The translations under genes and the position numbers were made by a program. From contig CANQDA010000001.1 of assembly GCA_947591155.1 (NCBI GenBank), forward strand, positions 124,001 to 188,000: DNA of 64,000 bases, read 5' to 3'. The notes under the pieces are model-generated. The model did not search any database, was not told where the DNA came from, and was given only the letters and a program-made list of their open reading frames with translations. Position 1 is the first letter of the stretch; the number at the start of each line of letters is the position of its first letter. This document shows positions 26,481-34,796 of the stretch, piece by piece. The stretch is from an uncultured Lachnospiraceae bacterium (GTDB lineage: Bacteria > Bacillota > Clostridia > Lachnospirales > Lachnospiraceae).

Positions 26481-28283
26481 TTACTTCTTGTACATCGGCC
26501 CGTAGGTCGCGCAGGCTCTGTAGTCCGCGCCCTCTTTGTCCATGCCGAACGCGTTCCACGCGGCCGGACGGAAGATCTTCTCGGTCGGCACGTTGTGCAT
26601 GCATACCGGGATGCGCAGGATCGAGCACATCGTGATCAGGTCCGCGCCGATGTGGCCGTAGCTGATCGCGCCGTGGTTCGCGCCCCAGTTGTTCATCACG
26701 TCGTAAGCCGTCTTGAACGGGGAACCCTCCACGCCGTCGCATCTCGGTGCGAACCAGGTGCACGGCCATGTGTAGTCCGTTCTCTTCCAGATCTTGTCGG
26801 ACACGTCGTCCGGAAGGTTCACGGTCCAGCCCTCTGCGATCTGCAGCACCGGGCCAAGGCCCTTCACGAGATTCAGACGGATCATCGTCGCCGGCATCTC
26901 CGCTCTGGTGAGGAATCTGGAGGAATATCCGCCGCCGCGGAAATAGCCGTTGTCAGCCGGGTTCCAGGTCGTCGCGTCGAGGATCGCCTTCTGATCCGCC
27001 TCCGTGACATCCCACCACTCCTTCATCACGCCGTTGCCGTTCTCGTCCTTCGCCTCACCGCAGGCGTCAAGGCAGGCAGCGCCGGAGTTGATCAGATGGA
27101 TGAAGCCGCCGTTCTCCTTCGCGACGCCCTCAAGCTCGTAACCGGTCGCCTTCTTGACCGCCTCCGGGCTCCAGTAGGTACGCACGTCCGCGAAGATCTG
27201 CGCGCGGTTCGTCAGCAGTTTCATGAACAGCATGCCGAGGCCGTTCAGGATATCGTTCTCCGTCGCCAGGATATACGGCTCACGCGCGCCGTTCCAGTCG
27301 AACGAGGTGTTCAGAAGCGCCTCCGGGAAATCGCAGTTCGGATAGAAATCCGTCCACTGTCTCTGGCCCTGGAAGCCTGCCGCGATCGCGTTGTGTCCGA
27401 TCGCCTCCTCGGAGAACTTCGCGTCGAGCTTGTCGCTGCCGCTCATCAGATCCTTGATAATGAGCATCATCTTCACGACGAACTCCCAGTCCGCGTCCTT
27501 CTGCTCGCGGGACTTCTGGATGAACTCCGGATTTTTGTCGAAGCCTTCCTTACAGTATTCCTTCGTCCACTTCAACGCCTTCTCAAACTCCGCGTGATCG
27601 TAGATGCCCTCGCTCATGCGGCGGATGATCTCGACCTCGTCCACGGACTCGACGCGCATGCCGAGGTAGGACTCAAGGAAATCAGTATCCATGATGGAAC
27701 CGCCGATACCCATCGTGACGGAGCCGATCTGCAGGTAGGATTTCCCTCTCATCGTAGCCGCAGCTACAGCCGCGCGGCCGAAGCGCAGCAGCTTCTCTCT
27801 GACGTCCGCCGGGATCTCCGTGTCGTCCGCGTCGCAGACGTCATGTCCGTAAATGCCGAAAGCCGGAAGACCCTTCTGCGCGTGTGTCGCCAGAACGGAA
27901 GCCAGATACACGGCGCCCGGTCTCTCTGTGCCGTTGAAGCCCCAGACAGCCTTGATCGTGTTGCGGTCCATATCCATCGTCTCCGCGCCGTAGCACCAGC
28001 ACGGGGTCACGGTCAGGGTGATCGCCACTCCCTCTCTTTCAAACTTCGCCTGGCAGGCAGCAGCCTCGCCGACACGTCCGATCGTCGTGTCTGCGATCAC
28101 TACCTTCACCGGCTCGCCGTTCGAGTATTTGAGATTCTCCTCAAACAGCTTCGCAGCGGATTTCGCCATGTTCATGGTCTGCTCTTCCAGAGAGCCGCGC
28201 ACGTCCAGAGCGCCTTTACGTCCATCGATTGTGGGGCGAATACCGATCACCGGATATTCGCCGACAAGTCTGTTCTTTGCCAT
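26481..28283 (-). CDS. fucI: L-fucose isomerase
   Basis: The 600-residue protein aligns along its length with E. coli Fuc[67 protein letters not shown] and [12 protein letters not shown]. The manganese-binding Glu, Asp and His are in [20 protein letters not shown] and NWGANHGA. It converts L-fucose to L-fuculose and D-arabinose to D-ribulose. The ATG at 28283 follows GGAGGGACGATTT; the 15 in-frame residues before it are not part of the family. It is divergent from an AraC gene, which probably controls it. Confidence 0.97.
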   Translation of the reverse strand: MAKNRLVGEYPVIGIRPTIDGRKGALDVRGSLEEQTMNMAKSAAKLFEENLKYSNGEPVKVVIADTTIGRVGEAAACQAKFEREGVAITLTVTPCWCYGAETMDMDRNTIKAVWGFNGTERPGAVYLASVLATHAQKGLPAFGIYGHDVCDADDTEIPADVREKLLRFGRAAVAAATMRGKSYLQIGSVTMGIGGSIMDTDFLESYLGMRVESVDEVEIIRRMSEGIYDHAEFEKALKWTKEYCKEGFDKNPEFIQKSREQKDADWEFVVKMMLIIKDLMSGSDKLDAKFSEEAIGHNAIAAGFQGQRQWTDFYPNCDFPEALLNTSFDWNGAREPYILATENDILNGLGMLFMKLLTNRAQIFADVRTYWSPEAVKKATGYELEGVAKENGGFIHLINSGAACLDACGEAKDENGNGVMKEWWDVTEADQKAILDATTWNPADNGYFRGGGYSSRFLTRAEMPATMIRLNLVKGLGPVLQIAEGWTVNLPDDVSDKIWKRTDYTWPCTWFAPRCDGVEGSPFKTAYDVMNNWGANHGAISYGHIGADLITMCSILRIPVCMHNVPTEKIFRPAAWNAFGMDKEGADYRACATYGPMYKK

Positions 28284-28351
28284 AAATCGTCCCTCCAATT
28301 CATATGATTTGTCTTGCATTTCGCACAAGACAGCCGTGTGTAAGTATGTTC

Positions 28352-28357
28352 ATTATA
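28352..28357 (-). promoter_or_regulatory. Candidate -10 element of fucI
   Basis: On the minus strand TATAAT occurs at 28357-28352, about 70 bp before the fucI start. No good -35 box lies 16-18 bp upstream, which fits a promoter that needs an activator such as an AraC protein. The 318-bp spacer 28284-28601 between fucI and the divergent araC gene holds no gene. Confidence 0.4.
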
Positions 28358-28601
28358 CAACACTTTCACAAAAAAATCACGATAAAATCTGTCAGGATAT
28401 GGACATTTTTTGTTATTTTTGATATGATGCGCTGTGAAGGCATCCGGCGTTTCCGTCAGATAGCCTATGTGCGGTCCCGGACGCGAGACCCGCGATGCAC
28501 ACAAAGAACAAATCCCGCTCGCATATCGTCAGAGATGCGTTTTTCCCGGCGTGCAATCGCCGACACACGCAAAGACCAAATCCGACAGACAGGAGGACCC
28601 G

Positions 28602-29537
28602 ATGAAAGCATTTCACGAGGTACGCAGCTACGCCTCCGATTTCATGGTGTGGCAGTCTTCCTATGAGAATATCAGTTTCCTCGCGCACTGGCACCAGGAG
28701 CTGGAATTGATCTACGTCCGCTCCGGCGCGGCGCATTTCAGTATCTCCGACGACGAATTTACCGCCAGAGCCGGGGATCTCGTCGTCGTCGACACCGGGG
28801 AGTTCCATTACAGCGATTCCTATGAGTACCGGAATCATCTGGACTTTATCATCTTCGACCCCTCGATCGTCAGCTCCCACTACCGACACTCACATTTCGC
28901 GAGTCCTCTGGTCACCGCGGCGCAACTGGAGCAGTACAAGATGACGGACGAGGTCGAGCGGCTTTTTTCCACGGTGACCGACGAGCTGCATGGAAAACAG
29001 CCTTACTACCAGGAGATCGTCTCGTCTGCAATCCGCGGATTTTTCTGCCGACTGCGCCGCAGCCATCCCTGTTCGAGCGACCCGGACGTGATCCGCAGCC
29101 ACCGCATGTCCATGCTCTACGACATGCAGCAGCTGCTCACCTACATAGACGAACATTACAGCGAAGATATCTCCCTGTCCTTCGCCGCGCAGAAGATGAA
29201 CTTCAGCGAGAGCCATTTTTCCCGAATTTTCAAAAAGCTGGTCGGGCTGAATTTCGTGCATTACCTGAACGCGGTCCGCGTCGAGCAGGCCGCCTCCATG
29301 CTGCGTACGACCGGCACCAGGATCTCCGACATCGCACTCGCCTGCGGCTTCGACAACATCCGCTCCTTCAACCGGACGTTCAAGGAGTATACCGGGTACA
29401 CCCCGACGCAGTTTCAACAGCTCTCCGGCTCCGAGGCGCAGCTGATCTCCTATTACAGGAGAAAATCAAATCAGAAGGAATATGTGGAGAACGATTCGCT
29501 CACTTTAGTGAAAAATCCGGAGCAGTATATCAACTGA
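28602..29537 (+). CDS. AraC-family transcriptional regulator (divergent from fucI)
   Basis: The 311-residue protein has a cupin-like N-terminus (AHWHQELELIYVRSG, TARAGDLVVVDTGEFHYS) and the AraC DNA-binding domain (ISLSFAAQKMNFSESHFSRIF and DIALACGFDNIRSFNRTFKEY, then TPTQFQQL). AGGAGGACCCG precedes the ATG at 28602; the upstream in-frame 45 residues are unlikely to be translated. Its position head-to-head with fucI suggests that it regulates fucI and itself. With the regulator at 25474 the locus has two AraC proteins, possibly for two promoters. Confidence 0.93.
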   Translation: MKAFHEVRSYASDFMVWQSSYENISFLAHWHQELELIYVRSGAAHFSISDDEFTARAGDLVVVDTGEFHYSDSYEYRNHLDFIIFDPSIVSSHYRHSHFASPLVTAAQLEQYKMTDEVERLFSTVTDELHGKQPYYQEIVSSAIRGFFCRLRRSHPCSSDPDVIRSHRMSMLYDMQQLLTYIDEHYSEDISLSFAAQKMNFSESHFSRIFKKLVGLNFVHYLNAVRVEQAASMLRTTGTRISDIALACGFDNIRSFNRTFKEYTGYTPTQFQQLSGSEAQLISYYRRKSNQKEYVENDSLTLVKNPEQYIN

Positions 29538-29647
29538 CATCCCCACATATTGTGGTACCGTAAAATCAGCATTCGAATACACTCGGTAGTATCTAATAAT
29601 CTGTGAATATCCGGAGTCAGAAAAAAGTTCGAAAGAGAGGCAAGCAT

Positions 29648-30316
29648 ATGAAAAGAAGTGTAAAAGAACTGTGCATCCGCGTCGTTATCCTGCTGTTCGG
29701 GCTCACCGTCGCCCACCTCGGCGTGACGCTTTTCCTGCTCGCGAATCTCGGGGCAGACCCGTTCAACGTGCTCGTGCAGGGCATCTTCCGGACGATTGGC
29801 AGGTTCGCGGACTGGAGCTTTTTGTCACACGGGAACGTACACATCGTGATCTGTTTCCTGATCATCCTCATATTGCTGATCGTGGACAAAAACTACATAA
29901 AAATAGGAACCGTCCTGTGCATGGCGTTCGGCGGTCCCATCATCGACTTTTTCACGCGACTGCTCTCCTTTTTCTTTGAGAAGGGCAATCCGCTCTGGCT
30001 GAATCTGATCGTCCTCGCGATCGGCTGCGTCATCCTGGCGCTCGGCATGACGATCGTCATCAAATCGGACGCCGGCACCGGTCCGAACGACCTTGTCGCG
30101 CTTGTCATCAGCGACAAATCGCATCGCCGCTTCGGCGTCGTCCGCATCCTCGTCGACGTTTCGTTCGTCGCGGTCGGTTTCCTGCTCGGCGGCACGGTCG
30201 GCGTCGGTACGGTCATCTGCGCGTTTCTGGTCGGCCCGGTCGCGGACTTTTTCCTGCCGCGCAGCGAGCGCTTCGTGAACGCGGTGCTGCGCGCCGCGGG
30301 TCTGTCCCGGAGCTAA
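29648..30316 (+). CDS. YczE/YitT-like integral membrane protein
   Basis: The 222-residue protein has five to six hydrophobic segments and the YczE-type motif LGADPFNVLVQGI near the N-terminus with a matching DAGTGPNDLVALVIS in the second half, which suggests internal two-fold symmetry. The family is membrane-bound and of unknown transport function. GAGAGGCAAGCAT precedes the ATG at 29648. It lies downstream of the AraC gene in the same direction after 110 bp; whether they are linked is unclear. Confidence 0.8.
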   Translation: MKRSVKELCIRVVILLFGLTVAHLGVTLFLLANLGADPFNVLVQGIFRTIGRFADWSFLSHGNVHIVICFLIILILLIVDKNYIKIGTVLCMAFGGPIIDFFTRLLSFFFEKGNPLWLNLIVLAIGCVILALGMTIVIKSDAGTGPNDLVALVISDKSHRRFGVVRILVDVSFVAVGFLLGGTVGVGTVICAFLVGPVADFFLPRSERFVNAVLRAAGLSRS

Positions 30317-30334
30317 TCCGCATCTCTCGTTCTA

Positions 30335-30445
30335 CCGCAGCCTCAGTGCCGGATCCGTGTCGCTTACTATACCGCGACCCTGAGCCAAAGTTCGTGTCGC
30401 CCGCTGTACCGTAGCTTCGGTGCCGTATCCTCGTCGCCTGCTGTA
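30335..30445. repeat. Three-copy 37-bp tandem repeat
   Basis: Units 30335-30371, 30372-30408 and 30409-30445 are each exactly 37 bp, begin CCG, contain TCGTGTCGC-like or CTCGTCGCC sequence and end in CTGTA or CTATA. There are no spacers between them, so this is not a CRISPR array. They fill the spacer between the convergent YczE-like and udk genes. Confidence 0.88.
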
Positions 30446-30456
30446 CTGCGCCGCGC

Positions 30457-31077
30457 TCACTCCTCCCGCAGATGTCTCCAGATCTGGTTACGAATCATCT
30501 CCATCGCCGCCTGATTGTATCCGCCCTCCGGCACAATGATGTTCGCGTTCTTCTTGCTCGGCTCCACGAACTGCTCATGCATCGGCTTGACCGTGTTCAG
30601 GTACTGGCCGATCACCGACTCCAGACTGCGGGCGCGCTCCAGCACATCCCTCTGGATCCGGCGGATGATGCGCAGATCAGCGTCCGTATCCACAAAAATG
30701 CGGATATCCATCAGATCACACAGTTCTTTGCTCTCAAAGATCAAAATCCCCTCGACAATGATGACCTTGCTCGGCTTGATGATGACCGTATCCTTGCTGC
30801 GGTTGTGCACCGTATAGTCGTAGACCGGGCACTCCACCGAGAGGCCCTGCTTCAGATCCTTCAGGTGCCGCACCATCAGATCCGTGTCGAACGCGTTTGG
30901 GTGATCGTAGTTCAACCTGCTGCGCTCCTCGTATGTCATATCGTCATGCGCCTTATAATAATCATCGTGCTTTATGATCGTCACGCCCTCCCGGAACTGG
31001 GACGCAATCTGATTCGTCAGCGTCGTCTTCCCGCTGCCCGAGCCGCCCGCGATCCCGATCACCAGTACCTTATCCAT
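30457..31077 (-). CDS. udk: Uridine kinase
   Basis: The 206-residue protein starts MDKVLVIGIAGGSGSGKTTL with the P-loop, and has KHDDYYKAHDDMTYEER, YDHPNAFDTDLM and PVYDYTVHNRS, all typical of Udk. It phosphorylates uridine and cytidine in pyrimidine salvage. AAAGGAGGAATTGAG precedes the ATG at 31077; the upstream in-frame 17 residues are not needed. It appears to be a single gene, convergent with the YczE-like gene. Upstream, 31078-31309 is an AT-rich divergent promoter region shared with the DUF1294 gene. Confidence 0.95.
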   Translation of the reverse strand: MDKVLVIGIAGGSGSGKTTLTNQIASQFREGVTIIKHDDYYKAHDDMTYEERSRLNYDHPNAFDTDLMVRHLKDLKQGLSVECPVYDYTVHNRSKDTVIIKPSKVIIVEGILIFESKELCDLMDIRIFVDTDADLRIIRRIQRDVLERARSLESVIGQYLNTVKPMHEQFVEPSKKNANIIVPEGGYNQAAMEMIRNQIWRHLREE

Positions 31078-31309
31078 CTCAATTCCTCCTTTGTAATCAG
31101 ATTGATTCCATCTTAGCACATTCTGCAATGACCTACAAGAACCGGCACCTGACTTCCGTATTTATAAAAATTTGACTTAAAAAGATATAATTCTGTCATA
31201 TTCCGGAATTTCATCACATAAAATAACAGTAGATTTTTATATATGATTTGACATTATACCATTTTTCGAGTAAAATCGTTATGTACGGGCACTTATTATT
31301 GGAGGACAT

Positions 31310-32641
31310 ATGAGAACCATACTTATTACATACCTGATCCTGATAAACCTGATCAGCTTTTCTCTCATGGGGATCGACAAACGCAGGGCAATCCGAAACC
31401 GCTGGCGTATCTCCGAGCGGACGCTCTTTCTCACTGCGCTTCTCTTCGGCAGCATCGGCGCTATCGCCGGAATGCATGTATTCCGCCACAAGACGCAGCA
31501 TCCCACATTCCGCATCGGCATGCCTGCCATCCTGATCCTGCAGATCATCCTGATCCTGTCCGCCTCGATCCTGTACGGCAGAATAGCAGACGGTCCGGCG
31601 CGAACCGTCAGACAGGAATTGGAGCAGATCAGGGAGCCGGACGATGAAACGGTTCAATCCTTTCTCTATCATGCAGATCTCATGGAAAGCCAGCCCCCCG
31701 CGAACGATATCGGCGATGTGAGTGCAGATATCGTCAGGCTTTTCTTCGAAAATTTCAAATATGATATTCGCAACACCAGAGTCGAGGACGAGCAGGCGAT
31801 CGTCAACGTCGACATCACAAATATCGACATGCACGCGCTCGCGCGGGATCTCTGTACCCGGATCCTGCAGGAATCGGTCTCTGTCTATCCTGAATCCACT
31901 ATCTCCACCACGGAAGATTATTATAAGCTTCTGCGCGACACGCTGGCCGGAAATACCTATGATCTTGTCACGACGTCAGCAGTCTTTCGCCTTCGCAAAG
32001 AGAACGCACAGTGGGAGATCCAGTCCGACGAGACTCTGGAAGACGAGCTGACCGGCGGTTTCATCTCCTACATAAACGATCCTTATATCCTGTCCGCTTC
32101 CACCGCGCTTTCGATCCAGCTGGACGCCCTGAAAGCCCTCACGGCGGAACAGTGGGCGGACTACCTCTCGGTCAACGACATCTTCGCGACCTACAATACA
32201 GACTACTATCAGAAGATCGACGCAGAATATATTCGGCAGATGGCCGATGCATTTGACTATGAGATCCTGCGCTGCACAGAAAACGGCGCCCAGGCGAGCG
32301 CCGCTGTCAGAATCACAAGTATCGATATGAAAAATGTGCTTTCGCTCTACAAAAAGCATCTGCTTGCCTATGCGGCAACCACAAAATCCCTGCGCGACGA
32401 CGACATACAATTCTCCAACGAGACCGCCGGTCTCCTGCTCCAGTCCCTCCAGGAGAATGATCAGGTAACATCGACAGATATCGATATCGTCTTTCGCAAC
32501 AACGGATCGATCTGGGATATCTCCTTTGATCAGGAATTCACAAACGCCCTGATGGGAAATATGTCCGGCGCAATCGACCAGTTCACCTCCGTCACGCACG
32601 ACTCAAGCAACGAAACGGTGATCGTCGCACCGGTAGACTGA
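31310..32641 (+). CDS. DUF1294 membrane domain fused to a duplicated C-terminal domain
   Basis: The 443-residue protein begins with a DUF1294-like membrane part (residues 1-90: ITYLILINLISFSLMGIDK, then ISERTLFLTALLFGSIGAIA and the typical MHVFRHKTQHPTF). Stand-alone DUF1294 proteins are only about 90 residues long. The remaining 350 residues are soluble and look like two copies of one domain: about 138-253 (FKYDIRNTRVED ... VFRLRKENAQWEIQSDE) and about 304-420 (FDYEILRCTENG ... VFRNNGSIWDISFDQE), each with a TxIDM motif. GGAGG lies eight bases before the ATG. Function unknown. The gene converges on hisS with only three bases between the stop codons. Confidence 0.8.
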   Translation: MRTILITYLILINLISFSLMGIDKRRAIRNRWRISERTLFLTALLFGSIGAIAGMHVFRHKTQHPTFRIGMPAILILQIILILSASILYGRIADGPARTVRQELEQIREPDDETVQSFLYHADLMESQPPANDIGDVSADIVRLFFENFKYDIRNTRVEDEQAIVNVDITNIDMHALARDLCTRILQESVSVYPESTISTTEDYYKLLRDTLAGNTYDLVTTSAVFRLRKENAQWEIQSDETLEDELTGGFISYINDPYILSASTALSIQLDALKALTAEQWADYLSVNDIFATYNTDYYQKIDAEYIRQMADAFDYEILRCTENGAQASAAVRITSIDMKNVLSLYKKHLLAYAATTKSLRDDDIQFSNETAGLLLQSLQENDQVTSTDIDIVFRNNGSIWDISFDQEFTNALMGNMSGAIDQFTSVTHDSSNETVIVAPVD

Positions 32642-32644
32642 AGA

Positions 32645-33886
32645 TCATATATACTCGGCGATCGCGTCCAGAGCCACCTCAGTCTGCTCCCCGGTCTCCA
32701 TATCCTTGATGTTGACCCGGTTGTCAGCAAGCTCTTGCGTCCCGATGATCACGGTCTTTTTCGCCCCGAGCTTGTTCGCGTACTTCATCTGCGCCTTGAC
32801 GCTGCGATCCATGTAATCGGTCTCCACGACGACGCCCTTTTTGCGCAGCTCGTCCACGATCCGGTACGCACGCCCGCGCGCCTCCTTGCCCAGAATGCCG
32901 ACATAAAGCGCCACAGGCTCCTCGGGCGGAAACTCCACGCCCTCCTTCTCCATAAAGTAAAGAATGCGCTCGATCCCCATGCCGAAGCCGACCGATGGAA
33001 TATCCTGCTTTTCGTCGATCTCATGGATCAGGCCGTCGTAGCGGCCGCCTCCGCAGAGCGTGAACCCTTCGGAGTCCACAAACTCGAACACCGTCTTTGT
33101 GTAATAGTCAAGTCCCCGGACGATGCCCGTATCGACCTCATAGGCGATCCCCATCCCATCGAGCAGGGCTTTCAGCTCCTCGAAATGCTCCCGGCACTCC
33201 TCGTCCAGATACTCGATCGTGCGCGGCGCATGTGCGACGATCTCCCTGCATCCATCCACCTTGCAGTCGATAACGCGCAGAGGATTCTTCTGCATGCGTT
33301 CACGACAGGTTGGGCAAAGCTTGTCCTCATGCTCCTTCAGATACGTGAGCAGCGCGTCGTTGTAGGTCTTACGACAGTTTTTGCACCCGATGCTGTTGAT
33401 GTGCAGCTTCGCGTCCTTCAGCCCGAGCTTTCCGATCAGCTCCGTGATCAGCGTGATCAGCTCCACCTCCGCGAGCGGGCTCGCCGAACCGACGAACTCG
33501 ACGCCAAACTGGTGATGCTGTCTGAGCCTGCCGCTCTGCGGCTTCTCATAGCGGAACGCCTGCGTCACGTAGTAGAGCTTCGTAGGCGCCGGCTGCGCGT
33601 ACATGTTGTGCTCCAGATAAGCGCGCATCGCCCCGGCTGTCCCTTCCGGCTTCAGCGTGATGCTGCGCCCGCCTTTATCCTCAAATGTATACATTTCCTT
33701 CTGCACCACGTCGGTGGTCTCTCCGACCCCGCGCTGAAACAGCACTGTGTGTTCGAACATCGGCGTGATGATCTCGCTCATGTGATAGGTCCGGGCGATC
33801 TCCCGGGCAATCTTCTCGACGATCGCGCGTCTGCGCATCTGCTCGCCGTACCAATCCTGTACGCCTCTTGGCGCCTGTGTGATCAT
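32645..33886 (-). CDS. hisS: Histidyl-tRNA synthetase
   Basis: The 413-residue protein starts [16 protein letters not shown] and has class II motifs ([18 protein letters not shown], motif 2 region [13 protein letters not shown], HisA-like [16 protein letters not shown] and GGRYDGLI) and the C-terminal anticodon-binding domain ([23 protein letters not shown]). It charges tRNA-His. GAGGAGACGAT precedes the ATG at 33886; the 19-residue in-frame extension is encoded by the leader repeats. It follows the HD-GYP gene after 229 bp that contain six 16-bp repeats. No T-box-like structure was recognised in that leader. Confidence 0.97.
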   Translation of the reverse strand: MITQAPRGVQDWYGEQMRRRAIVEKIAREIARTYHMSEIITPMFEHTVLFQRGVGETTDVVQKEMYTFEDKGGRSITLKPEGTAGAMRAYLEHNMYAQPAPTKLYYVTQAFRYEKPQSGRLRQHHQFGVEFVGSASPLAEVELITLITELIGKLGLKDAKLHINSIGCKNCRKTYNDALLTYLKEHEDKLCPTCRERMQKNPLRVIDCKVDGCREIVAHAPRTIEYLDEECREHFEELKALLDGMGIAYEVDTGIVRGLDYYTKTVFEFVDSEGFTLCGGGRYDGLIHEIDEKQDIPSVGFGMGIERILYFMEKEGVEFPPEEPVALYVGILGKEARGRAYRIVDELRKKGVVVETDYMDRSVKAQMKYANKLGAKKTVIIGTQELADNRVNIKDMETGEQTEVALDAIAEYI

Positions 33887-33898
33887 ATCGTCTCCTCG

Positions 33899-33994
33899 CT
33901 TTCCTTTTCCAGATCTTTCCTCTTCAAGGCCTTTCCTTTTCAAGATCTTTCCTTTTCAAGATCTTTCCTTTTCAAGATCTTTCCTCTTCCAAAT
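33899..33994. repeat. Six-copy 16-bp tandem repeat in the hisS leader
   Basis: Six abutting 16-bp units of the form CTTTCCTTTTCAAGAT; units 3, 4 and 5 are identical and the outer three differ at two to four positions. In the hisS transcript the units read as purine-rich ATCTTGAAAAGGAAAG, so several Shine-Dalgarno-like AAGGA patches lie just upstream of the true ribosome-binding site. A trail of related T/C-rich sequence continues to about 34070. Confidence 0.92.
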
Positions 33995-34115
33995 AATTCC
34001 TTTTCCTGATATTCTTCTTCCCGATACTGCCCTTCCTGAAGCTTTCCCCTTCCTGATGTTCTCCTGATTCACTTTTCTTCGAATCCTCATATCCCGCTTT
34101 TATCCGAAGCTCTTT

Positions 34116-34796
34116 CTATTCCGTCTCCTCAAGCGCTTCCGGATCCGCCAGAAACTCCGCAATCGTGATCTGCCCCTTCCGGACCAGCTCACTCAGCGCA
34201 TGCTCCAACTCTTCCGTGTCCAGAATGCCGTCCAGATCTTCCTCGTTCACCAGATTCATGAAGGCCATGAACACTCCCACGTCGTAGTATTTCGCCTCCT
34301 CAATCATCATCTCGAGCGCGGCTTTTACGTCAAACGCTTTGCGGTACGGACGGTCGGACGTCAGCGCCGCGAAGACGTCGCAGACCCGCAGGATCCGCGC
34401 GCCGAGCGGAATCTCTTCGCGCGTGAGATTCATCGGGTAACCGGAACCGTCGCAGTTTTCGTGATGAAATCTTACCATATCCACGATCTCCTGAGAATAC
34501 CCTTTTTTCTCAAGAATGTCCGCGCCCAGACTCGAATGTCTCCGCACATAGCGCATCTCTTCGATGACGAGCGTCTCGTTCTCTTTTCCGTAGACATACT
34601 TTGCGAGTTCGAGCTTTCCGATATCATGAAGAAGCCCCGCGAGCGCGAGCTCATAGCACTTTTCCTTCGACAGTCCCATCCGCTCCCCGACGTGGCGCGC
34701 CAGTCTGCTCACCGCGATCCCGTGCGCCAGCTCCTTGACGATGGTCGGGCGGATGATCGGGTATTTCTTTCTATATTCCTGACCGGTCTTACCCAT
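34116..34796 (-). CDS. HD-GYP-type HD domain protein
   Basis: The 226-residue protein has an HD domain with LAGLLHDIGKLELAK and the HD-GYP signature HHENCDGSGYPMNL, followed by GARILRVCDVFAALTSDRPYR. HD-GYP proteins hydrolyse cyclic di-GMP or related cyclic dinucleotides, but there is no receiver or sensor domain here. Its start overlaps the hemZ stop by 8 bp (ATGGGTAA), which implies translational coupling. It sits within the conserved hemZ-hisS neighbourhood as an apparent insertion. Confidence 0.9.
   Translation of the reverse strand: MGKTGQEYRKKYPIIRPTIVKELAHGIAVSRLARHVGERMGLSKEKCYELALAGLLHDIGKLELAKYVYGKENETLVIEEMRYVRRHSSLGADILEKKGYSQEIVDMVRFHHENCDGSGYPMNLTREEIPLGARILRVCDVFAALTSDRPYRKAFDVKAALEMMIEEAKYYDVGVFMAFMNLVNEEDLDGILDTEELEHALSELVRKGQITIAEFLADPEALEETE

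Noticed and set aside
30335..30445. Regular 37-bp repeats resemble CRISPR repeat length.
   Set aside because: The three units abut directly with no spacers, they are degenerate, and no cas genes are present.
33887..34115. A T-box riboswitch in the hisS leader was considered.
   Set aside because: No T-box consensus or specifier stem was found; the leader is mainly 16-bp pyrimidine-rich repeats.
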